From the NCBI GenBank assembly GCA_947626405.1, contig CANQSE010000041.1, positions 1-11,194 on the forward strand: 11,194 nt of DNA, in the 5' to 3' direction. Made by a program: the position numbers and the translations under genes. The notes below the pieces were generated by a model that saw nothing but the letters and a program-made list of their open reading frames with translations, was not told the DNA's origin and ran no database searches. Positions 1 to 6,066 of this stretch are shown in pieces (within the stretch, counting starts at the first letter, position 1; every line of letters starts with the position of its first letter). This stretch comes from an uncultured Acetatifactor sp. Lineage in GTDB: Bacteria; Bacillota; Clostridia; Lachnospirales; Lachnospiraceae.

Positions 1-677
1 TTCCCATGGGGGCAAAAGTCACTGCAGAGCTCAGGGAGAAAAATCTTATCACCGCACGCGAAGGCAGATATCTTCTTACCTTCTGCAACAACATCGGACC
101 TGTATATTTTTTGAGCTTTGCACTGCCGATACTTGGGAGAGGGCTTGTGCTGCCCTATCTATTCGCAATGTACGGGATCCCTCTTTTTTACGGAGCCGTT
201 TTAAGGCGCACGCTCTACAGTGATTTGGACGCCATGTATTTTACGCGGCGTGCGGGAGAGCTTAAAAGCTGCGAGCGCACGTCAGGGGCCGCCGCAATGC
301 TTAAAACCATGCCAGAAGCCGCGGAAGCGTCCATACGCTCGTCGCTTGAAAGCATAACAATGCTTGGCGGATATATGATCCTGTTTAACATGCTGAACCT
401 GATCCCGCACGTGCTTTTACATCATCCCCCGACCTTTACGGGAGCGCTTTTTGAGATAACAGGCGGGCTTGGCATGCTGAAGGACAGACTGCCCCTTTTC
501 GGACTTCTCTCAGTCTCGTTCGGCGGCCTGTCCTGTATTGCACAGACATACAGCTGCATACGCAGCACAGATCTCTCCATATCGGAATATGTGTTCCACA
601 AGGCCGTGCTGACCCTGTTAAACGTATTGTTTTACCTTGTATGGTTCCTGTCGGCTCCCTCCTCATTTTTGGGATGA
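1..677 (+). CDS. ylbJ: YlbJ-like sporulation integral membrane protein, C-terminal part (5' end outside window)
   Basis: The reading frame is open from the left edge (codons from base 3: Pro-Met-Gly-Ala-Lys-Val) to TGA at 675-677, so the visible Met at base 6 is internal. About 224 residues remain; B. subtilis YlbJ is roughly 400, so this is the C-terminal half. Numbering from that Met, the start matches the conserved PxGAKVTAEL...E stretch of the YlbJ/nucleoside-recognition (Gate) family, followed by FCNN.GP at 26-32. Hydrophobic segments lie at about 33-66, 115-138, 163-184 and 201-217. The stretch EITGGL (150-155) and SFGGLSC.AQ (171-180) also fit the family. In B. subtilis ylbJ is a mother-cell sporulation gene next to coaD; here it lies in the coaD neighbourhood but on the opposite strand, convergent with the amidase. 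The transported substrate is unknown. Family assignment is good; a role in sporulation is inferred from homology. Confidence 0.85.
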   Translation, partial: PMGAKVTAELREKNLITAREGRYLLTFCNNIGPVYFLSFALPILGRGLVLPYLFAMYGIPLFYGAVLRRTLYSDLDAMYFTRRAGELKSCERTSGAAAMLKTMPEAAEASIRSSLESITMLGGYMILFNMLNLIPHVLLHHPPTFTGALFEITGGLGMLKDRLPLFGLLSVSFGGLSCIAQTYSCIRSTDLSISEYVFHKAVLTLLNVLFYLVWFLSAPSSFLG

Positions 678-679
678 GG
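661..679. other. Short inverted repeat over the ylbJ stop codon in the convergent junction
   Basis: CCTCAT (661-666) and ATGAGG (674-679) are perfect inverted complements around a 7-base loop. They overlap the TGA stop of the ylbJ-like gene and lie just before the 3' end of the amidase gene (stop 685-687). A hairpin here could slow both convergent transcripts, but neither strand has a T-run after the stem, so it is not a canonical intrinsic terminator. No better terminator is visible in the 7-base junction, so the two mRNAs probably overlap at their 3' ends. Confidence 0.35.
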
Positions 680-684
680 GCGGC

Positions 685-2025
685 CTATATGCGAAAAATC
701 GCCCTAATGGCGCGGTATACCAGCATTATCAAAAGAAGCGCAGACGCAGCCATAAGACAAATTACAAGCAGGGCTCGTATATTCAGGCCGCTTTCACCGT
801 CACGGGAATCTTTTTCTCCTGAGGCATCCTGTAAAGACGGCTCTGTTAACTCCTCTTTCTCCGAAACGGCGGGCGCGGCGGCTTCCACCGACTCATCCTG
901 ACTCACATAATGATAAGCCATCGGACTTTCGTAGACATTGCTCTCCGTATACATATCGTAAAGGTTGTAGACCCGCAGAACCACCCTGGGAGATGCGCCG
1001 TCAGGCACCGTAAGATCCAGCGTAAAGCCGTCGGGACATGTCCCCGTAAGAGCGTCCGCTCCTGGCCATGGCTCCCTCTTTGAAAAAGTCTGTCCGCCGT
1101 CGAGACTGTAGGAATAATAAAGCAGAAGCGAATCCTGATCGCCGGCAGTCACCGAAAGAGACAGCTCGCCTGTCGCGTAATCCGTATCCTTTAAATCGAT
1201 CCGGCACAGCTCGGGCGCTGTTGTGTCAACGACTGTACTCGCAACTAAAGCTGAATCGTCAGACTCCGTCAGAGAATATCCCGAATAATCCACTCCAAGC
1301 ACGGAGCTTTTAAGTCCGAAATATCTTGCCGCGGCAGTGGCGTCCATGCGTCCGAACTCCTTAAGCTCCTCCTCCGTATCGCAGTAGCCCGCGTCCCTCT
1401 CCTCGTCCACGTGGCAGTGCTCTATAATCACCGACGGAAATCCCATTTCGGCCGCATAAAGTATAATTCCGTAGTAGTCCTTTCCGTCCTGGCCGAGCCT
1501 GGTCTTTACTCCGCGCACAAACAATCCTTTTTTGCTCATGTCGCTTAATAGCTCGTAACCGAACTGATAGCCGTACCCGTTGTACGGGGCAAAAGCCGAG
1601 GTCCACACCTCGGATCCGAAGGCATCGTGGTTCTCGGAGGCGTTATAATGGATGCTGAACATAAAATCCGCACCCACGGATTTTGCAAATTCCGCCCTTT
1701 CCTTTCGCGAAAGATCACGGTCGTCAGTCCTGGTCAGATATACCTCCACGCCGTCATACAGTGATAATTCCTCATACATGGCAAGCGCCGTGGTCATGGT
1801 CATGTATTTTTCTTCATGGCCGTTTTCGGTTGTCCCGAGATTGTCACCGCCGTGCCCGGGATCTATCACAATTACGAGTTTGTCGCCCGTATCCTGAAGC
1901 CTCTGGGCAGCGCGTACAGCCGTACACGGCGAAGCAGCCGCTGCAAAAATCAAAGTCAAGGCGATAAGGCGCATGGCAAGTTTAAAAAAACCGGCTCCCT
2001 TGCGAAAACCGGTCTTTCTTATCAT
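685..2025 (-). CDS. N-acetylmuramoyl-L-alanine amidase (Amidase_3) with signal peptide and C-terminal membrane anchor
   Basis: This 446-residue protein should cleave the amide bond between MurNAc and the stem peptide outside the cytoplasmic membrane. A basic N-terminus plus hydrophobic stretch (about 17-38) is a signal peptide, with possible cleavage near AVRA-A (36-40). The Amidase_3 domain covers about 50-238: DPGHGG (55-60; zinc ligand H58), GHEEK (69-73; likely ligand E72), SIHYNAS (124-130; ligand H126) and catalytic-glutamate candidate E202 in IIEHCH. Most Amidase_3 proteins have E-x-GF-xSN at this point, so the motif is divergent. Residues about 268-373 look like an immunoglobulin/FnIII-like beta domain, then an acidic Ser/Glu-rich linker (375-412), a transmembrane helix (417-437) and a basic tail, so the enzyme is probably held at the membrane. 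Its ATG overlaps the stop of the upstream coiled-coil gene (ATGA), with only a weak GGATG upstream, which suggests translational coupling. Amidase class is sure; whether it acts in division, sporulation or germination is unknown. Confidence 0.92.
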   Translation of the reverse strand: MIRKTGFRKGAGFFKLAMRLIALTLIFAAAASPCTAVRAAQRLQDTGDKLVIVIDPGHGGDNLGTTENGHEEKYMTMTTALAMYEELSLYDGVEVYLTRTDDRDLSRKERAEFAKSVGADFMFSIHYNASENHDAFGSEVWTSAFAPYNGYGYQFGYELLSDMSKKGLFVRGVKTRLGQDGKDYYGIILYAAEMGFPSVIIEHCHVDEERDAGYCDTEEELKEFGRMDATAAARYFGLKSSVLGVDYSGYSLTESDDSALVASTVVDTTAPELCRIDLKDTDYATGELSLSVTAGDQDSLLLYYSYSLDGGQTFSKREPWPGADALTGTCPDGFTLDLTVPDGASPRVVLRVYNLYDMYTESNVYESPMAYHYVSQDESVEAAAPAVSEKEELTEPSLQDASGEKDSRDGESGLNIRALLVICLMAASALLLIMLVYRAIRAIFRI

Positions 2026-2627
2026 TGGATCACATCCAGTCCGCCTGTGCCCGCGTCTCCGTCAAGCGGGAGCGTCTCGATATCCTCGTCAGAGGGGTAC
2101 AGGGCGCGTCGGTTGGACTGGATCAGTTCTTTGTACTGGTTAAGGGAACCCATAAGCGACGAATAATTCGACTCGGATGCCTGCAGCGCCGACAGTATGA
2201 TGTTTTCCATCTCCGCCAGCCTGTCCTCAGTGTACTGTGTGGCCTGCATCCTGAGTTCGTTTGCCTCCATAGTGGCCTTGTCCAGTATATCCTGGGCCTG
2301 CTGGGCGGCCTGCGTCACCACCTCGTTAGCCTGGGCATATGCCTGCTGCATGATCTCGTGTTCGCTTATCAGTTCGTTTGTATGTATTGTCGCCTCGTTG
2401 ATCAGAGCCTCGGCCTTTGCCCTCGCGTCGTTCAGGATGGCCTCCTTGTTGCTGATGATCTTCTGGTAGCGCTTGATCTCATCAGGGGTTTTCATGCGAA
2501 GCTCACGCAGCAGTTCATCGATCTCATCCTTGTTCACAATGATCTCGGAATTGGACATGAATTTCGGCTTACAGTTTTCGATGTACTCCTCCAGTTCGTC
2601 TATTAGCTGCTCAATTCTGCTACTCAT
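2022..2627 (-). CDS. DivIVA-like / ATP-synthase-subunit-like coiled-coil protein of unknown function
   Basis: A soluble, acidic 201-residue protein with no signal peptide or membrane segment. From about 8 to 175 it is almost entirely predicted coiled coil, rich in Glu, Ala, Gln and Asn (for example AQANEVVTQAAQQAQDILDKA at about 98-118, shown here as its first and last parts: AQANEVV and AQDILDKA). The N-terminal part has SEIIVNKDEIDELLRELR-like sequence (from about 27), a possible membrane/pole-binding head as in DivIVA. A Gly/Asp-rich tail follows (188-201). Such proteins are often annotated DivIVA-domain protein or V-type ATPase subunit H purely from coiled-coil similarity; I assign no enzyme activity. 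I chose ATG at 2625-2627 rather than an in-frame TTG at 2631-2633 because AAGGAG (2637-2642) lies 9 bases from the ATG but only 3 from the TTG. It follows coaD by 18 bases and overlaps the amidase start by 4, so a scaffold role for wall hydrolysis is plausible but inferred. Confidence 0.75.
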   Translation of the reverse strand: MSSRIEQLIDELEEYIENCKPKFMSNSEIIVNKDEIDELLRELRMKTPDEIKRYQKIISNKEAILNDARAKAEALINEATIHTNELISEHEIMQQAYAQANEVVTQAAQQAQDILDKATMEANELRMQATQYTEDRLAEMENIILSALQASESNYSSLMGSLNQYKELIQSNRRALYPSDEDIETLPLDGDAGTGGLDVIQ

Positions 2628-2636
2628 GGGCAATCA

Positions 2637-2642
2637 CTCCTT
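2637..2642 (-). promoter_or_regulatory. Ribosome binding site that fixes the start of the coiled-coil gene
   Basis: Read on the minus strand this is AAGGAG, a near-perfect anti-16S match. It sits 9 bases from ATG (2625-2627) and 3 bases from the alternative in-frame TTG (2631-2633), so the ATG is preferred. Confidence 0.8.
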
Positions 2643-2645
2643 ATT

Positions 2646-3134
2646 TCACTTTCTTATCTTATACTTTTCGTAAATCAGCTTTCCCACAAAATCAGGCACA
2701 CACTGGCTGATATCGCCGCCAAAGCTCGCAATCTCCTTAACGCTCGACGAGCTTAAATATGCGTACTCCAGGCTTGTTGTCAGGAACATGGTGTCCAGTT
2801 TCCCGTTTGAAAGCTTTCTGTTGGTCTGGGCGATCTGAAGCTCATACTCAAAGTCCGTTATGGCCCGCAGTCCCCTGACCGCGATGTGGAGATCGTTTTC
2901 GGCTGCATAGTCAATCAGAAGCCCGCTGAAGCTGTCAATCTTCACATTGGGAATATCCTTTGTTGCCTCCATAAGTATATTAACACGTTCTTCCACGGAA
3001 AACAACGGAGATTTCTCTTTATTATTCAAAACACTGACTATAAGACTGTCAAAAATTTCCGACGCGCGTCTGATAATGTCGAGATGTCCGTAAGTGACAG
3101 GATCAAAGCTGCCGGGATAAACTGCTCTTTTCAT
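2646..3134 (-). CDS. coaD: Phosphopantetheine adenylyltransferase (CoaD)
   Basis: This cytosolic enzyme transfers AMP from ATP to 4'-phosphopantetheine to give dephospho-CoA, the penultimate step of coenzyme A synthesis. At 162 residues it is the usual size (E. coli 159). Motifs, numbered from [21 protein letters not shown] (7-19), containing the nucleotidyltransferase T/HxGH signature with catalytic His17; [14 protein letters not shown] (85-98), the phosphopantetheine/ATP-binding region; and [11 protein letters not shown] (126-136), equivalent to the ISSTxxKE loop. An upstream in-frame ATG (3144-3146) would add four residues (MRFN) and has its own AAGGTGG; I prefer the ATG at 3132-3134 because homologues begin just before the YPGSFDP strand and GAGG lies 6 bases upstream. 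The gene lies 58 bases after rsmD, the classic rsmD-coaD pairing of Firmicutes. Identity is secure; only the exact start is open. Confidence 0.97.
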   Translation of the reverse strand: MKRAVYPGSFDPVTYGHLDIIRRASEIFDSLIVSVLNNKEKSPLFSVEERVNILMEATKDIPNVKIDSFSGLLIDYAAENDLHIAVRGLRAITDFEYELQIAQTNRKLSNGKLDTMFLTTSLEYAYLSSSSVKEIASFGGDISQCVPDFVGKLIYEKYKIRK

Positions 3135-3192
3135 ATTAAACCTCATTCCGACCCACCTTCTGTTCGGGCCATGTTTAAATTTCTACAAAGCT

Positions 3193-3750
3193 CTACCCGT
3201 CGGCAGCTCTCCGTATCATAACGTGCTTGTTTGTCTTATAGACCTTTTCTCTCTCAACCAGAAATCCCATGTCCTGTGTCCATGAAAAATCCGTGTGCAG
3301 GGCGGCTTCCACAATGATAAGCGTATCGCTCGTCACATATGGCTGAGCCTTTAATACATCGAGCGCTCTGACCTCATGTCCTCCAATATAGGGAGGATCC
3401 ATAAACACAATATCAACATTTTCTTCACGGATTGAAGACAGTGCCAACGACGCATCCTGCCTTATTACTATAGCACGATTTTCAAGTTTCGTAAACGCAA
3501 GATTTTGCTGTATACATTTAATGGCCTTTGGACTGTTATCTACAAAATACGCTTTCTTTGCCCCTCTGCTTAAGGCTTCGATGCCGATTCCTCCGCTTCC
3601 GCTGAAAAGATCCACAAATACCGCCCCCGGGATCTCCCAGTGGAGCATATTAAAAAGCGTCTCCTTGATCCTGTCCGTTGTAGGCCTTGTCTCCATTCCT
3701 TCCGGAGCCTTAAGGGGCAGGCTCCTTGCAGTGCCTGCTATGACTCTCAT
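3193..3750 (-). CDS. rsmD: 16S rRNA (guanine(966)-N(2))-methyltransferase RsmD
   Basis: RsmD uses S-adenosylmethionine to methylate N2 of G966 (E. coli numbering) in 16S rRNA of the assembling small subunit. The 185-residue length is normal. The N-terminus shows the family signature MRVIAGTARS followed by TRPTTDRIKETLFNML (from residue 21). The Rossmann SAM-binding motif I is VDLFSGSGGIGIEAL (46-60), and catalytic motif IV is DPPY (118-121), typical of N6-adenine/N2-guanine amino-methyltransferases. The start is supported by AAAGGAG (3758-3764) 7 bases upstream. It follows parC by 24 bases and precedes coaD by 58, equivalent to B. subtilis ylbH-coaD. Nothing looks damaged. Confidence 0.97.
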   Translation of the reverse strand: MRVIAGTARSLPLKAPEGMETRPTTDRIKETLFNMLHWEIPGAVFVDLFSGSGGIGIEALSRGAKKAYFVDNSPKAIKCIQQNLAFTKLENRAIVIRQDASLALSSIREENVDIVFMDPPYIGGHEVRALDVLKAQPYVTSDTLIIVEAALHTDFSWTQDMGFLVEREKVYKTNKHVMIRRAADG

Positions 3751-3774
3751 ATCCGCACTCCTTTCGGCGTCGTC

Positions 3775-6018
3775 TTAAGTGACCTTTGGCCTGGCGCCCT
3801 TGCCGTCCCTCTTTCCCGCCTTCAAATCATTTAAAACTATCTCCTTTCCCTTGTAAGACACAGACATGTTGTCAAGCACAAGGGTGTAATAAACGCTCTC
3901 AATCTCATCCTTTGCCCCAAGGTGCATACCTCTTACTCCCACTGCGCCCTTTTTCTTCTCCGGAATCTCGTCGAGCGAAAACCTCAGGAAATAGCCTTCC
4001 TTCGTCCTGAGTACAATATATCTCTGCTCCAGAATTGCAGCCACGCTTACAACCCTGTCTCCCTCCGCAAGCTTCGTGGCCGCCACGGTGCGCTTCGAGA
4101 CGTCAAATTCCCCGCCGTCAACAAGCTTCATCATTGACTGTGCTGTGACAAACACAACCTGGCGCAGGTTTAATTCAGTCTGGCTTGTGACATAGACAAT
4201 CTGTTCCTTTTCTGAGTTGTAGTTGCTGATATTGTCAAGCGGCGTCCCCTTGTCCCTGAACTTCCTGAACGGAATGTCAGCCGCCTTTACGGTGTGAAGC
4301 TGCCCGTTGTCGGTAAAGACACAGACCTTTCCCGTATTTTTGCATATAAATACAAACCTGTTCTCCGCCTCCGCAGCTTCTCTGTTTCTTTCCAGCGTGG
4401 CAAGGTCAACCGACTTTATGTAGCCGAAACGATCCACCAGAATACAGATATCAGTTTCCTCCGTCTCCTTTTCCCTGTAGACGGCTTCTTCGGCGTTTTC
4501 TATCAAAGTGCGCCGTTTCCTGCCGTATTCCTTCTTATATTCGTCCAGCTCGTTTATAATAACCTGAGCCATTGAATCTCTGCGATCCAGTATATCCTCA
4601 TAGCGGTATATATTCGCCATTGTATCCTCGTGCTCGTTGATCAGGGCCTCGAGTTCAAGCCCGATCAGCTTGTAAAGACGCATCTCCAGAATGGCGTTTG
4701 CCTGCCTCTCCGTGAACATGAGCTGCTGAGCCATAATCTTTGACTCTCTGGACTTAAACTTTATGCCGTCTGTATTTCCCTCCGTGAGACATGCCTTTGC
4801 CATGGCGCGGTCCCTTGAGCCGCGAAGTATCTCAATGATCAGGTCGATGACGTTGCACGCCTTTATAAGTCCCTCCTGGATCTCCTTTTTTTCCGTCTCC
4901 CTCTCGAGAAGATTTGTGTATTTGCGCGTAGCGATCTCGTACTGAAAATCCACGGTGGCCTTAAGAATCTCCTTAAGCCCCATTATCTCGGGTTTTCCGT
5001 TGCAGATTGCCAGCATGTTTACTCCGAAGGTATCTTCAAGACGCGTCTTTTTGTAAAGAAGATTCACAAAATTCTCCGCATCCGCATCCTTTTTAAGTTC
5101 AATGACGATACGGATCCCCTCTTTAGAGGACTGGTTGGAAATGTCCGATATATCCTGCGTCTTTTTTGTCTCGACAAGCGCCTCCACGTCTGAGAGAAAG
5201 GTTGAGATGCCCGATCCGATCATGGTGTAGGGAATCTCCGTAATCACAACGTTTGTCTTTCCGCCTTTTGCTCTTTCAAACTCCACCTTCCCGCGCATCC
5301 TGATCCTGCCCGTGCCGGTCTCGTATATCTGCACAAGCTCATCCTTGTTTATGACTATTCCGCCTGTGGGAAAATCGGGTCCCTTTATATAGCGCATAAG
5401 CTCCTGTGTGGTGATGTTTTCATTCTGCATATAAGCCTTCATGGCGTCTATGACCTCGCACAGATTATGCGGCGGCGTGCTGGTTGTCATGCCAACCGCG
5501 ATGCCCTCTGAGCCGTTTACGAGGAAATTCGGGATCTTTACAGGCAGGACGGATGGCTCCTTTTCCGTCTCGTCAAAGTTCGGGACAAAATCAACCACGT
5601 CCTTGTCAAGATCACCCAGAAATACCTCCTGAGTAACCTTATTAAGCCTCGCCTCCGTGTAACGCATCGCCGCCGCGGAGTCGCCCTCGATGTTGCCGAA
5701 ATTTCCGTGACCGTCTATCAGTGCAAGACCCTTTTTAAAATCCTGGCTCATGACCACAAGCGAATCATAAATGGAGCTGTCGCCGTGAGGATGGTATTTA
5801 CCCATTGTATCTCCCACGATCCTGGCGCTCTTTCTGTAGGGGCGGTCATAGCGGATCCCAAGCTCGTACATGTCGTAGAGCACTCTGCGCTGCACGGGCT
5901 TTAAGCCGTCTCTGACATCAGGAAGCGCCCTGGCTATGATGACGCTCATAGCGTAATCAATGAACGCTTTCTGCATTTCCTCTGAGTATTCGGTTTTTAT
6001 GATCCTGCTGTCGTCCAT
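3775..6018 (-). CDS. parC: Type IIA DNA topoisomerase cleavage subunit (GyrA/ParC family), probably topoisomerase IV subunit A
   Basis: This 747-residue protein is the breakage-reunion subunit that forms the transient phosphotyrosine bond with DNA and partners the ATPase subunit encoded just upstream. Conserved parts: ARALPDVRDGLKPVQRR (about 29-45), GKYHPHGDSSIYDS (73-86), NFGNIEGDSAAAMRYTEARL with catalytic Tyr120, then the tower and coiled-coil gate to about 510. The positions equivalent to E. coli GyrA Ser83 and Asp87 are Ser81 and Asp85, the quinolone-susceptible-type residues. The C-terminal beta-pinwheel (about 518-747, some 230 residues) is short, with room for four or five blades, and has no canonical QRRGGKG GyrA box in its first blade; the only similar string is KRDGKG near the very end. 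This favours topoisomerase IV over gyrase, but in Clostridia the labels are uncertain and gyrA remains possible. ATG at 6016-6018 is chosen because GGAG (6027-6030) lies 8 bases upstream and homology begins there; a longer frame to 6132 would overlap parE. Confidence 0.93.
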   Translation of the reverse strand: MDDSRIIKTEYSEEMQKAFIDYAMSVIIARALPDVRDGLKPVQRRVLYDMYELGIRYDRPYRKSARIVGDTMGKYHPHGDSSIYDSLVVMSQDFKKGLALIDGHGNFGNIEGDSAAAMRYTEARLNKVTQEVFLGDLDKDVVDFVPNFDETEKEPSVLPVKIPNFLVNGSEGIAVGMTTSTPPHNLCEVIDAMKAYMQNENITTQELMRYIKGPDFPTGGIVINKDELVQIYETGTGRIRMRGKVEFERAKGGKTNVVITEIPYTMIGSGISTFLSDVEALVETKKTQDISDISNQSSKEGIRIVIELKKDADAENFVNLLYKKTRLEDTFGVNMLAICNGKPEIMGLKEILKATVDFQYEIATRKYTNLLERETEKKEIQEGLIKACNVIDLIIEILRGSRDRAMAKACLTEGNTDGIKFKSRESKIMAQQLMFTERQANAILEMRLYKLIGLELEALINEHEDTMANIYRYEDILDRRDSMAQVIINELDEYKKEYGRKRRTLIENAEEAVYREKETEETDICILVDRFGYIKSVDLATLERNREAAEAENRFVFICKNTGKVCVFTDNGQLHTVKAADIPFRKFRDKGTPLDNISNYNSEKEQIVYVTSQTELNLRQVVFVTAQSMMKLVDGGEFDVSKRTVAATKLAEGDRVVSVAAILEQRYIVLRTKEGYFLRFSLDEIPEKKKGAVGVRGMHLGAKDEIESVYYTLVLDNMSVSYKGKEIVLNDLKAGKRDGKGARPKVT

Positions 6019-6024
6019 ACATAT

Positions 6025-6066
6025 ATCTCCATATCCAAGGCGAATTAATTCGCCTTTGAGCGTTTT
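6025..6066 (-). repeat. Palindromic leader element, copy 1 (in front of parC)
   Basis: Bases 6034-6066 are identical to 8006-8038 (33 of 33). They contain a perfect 20-base palindrome, AAGGCGAATTAATTCGCCTT, at 6037-6056. Allowing one extra base, similarity continues to 6025 and takes in the GGAGAT that serves as the parC ribosome binding site. It fills almost all of the 46-base gap between parE (stop TAA, 6065-6067) and parC. In parC mRNA it can form an 8-base-pair stem with a UUAA loop ending a few bases before the Shine-Dalgarno. On the minus strand no T-run follows, so it is not a terminator for parE. Function unknown. Confidence 0.9.

Noticed and set aside
436..666. 76-codon minus-strand open frame inside the ylbJ-like gene
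   Set aside because: Antisense to a conserved membrane-protein frame, with no motif and no ribosome binding site.
1909..1950. Lipoprotein signal (Cys near residue 34) in the amidase
   Set aside because: The residues before Cys are Ala-Ser-Pro; Pro at -1 and no Leu/Val at -3 do not fit a lipobox, and a normal signal-peptidase I site follows.
2025..2606. 193-codon plus-strand open frame opposite the coiled-coil gene
   Set aside because: It mirrors a low-complexity coiled-coil gene read backwards; no ribosome binding site, no recognisable motif, and the minus-strand gene is well supported with a strong start.
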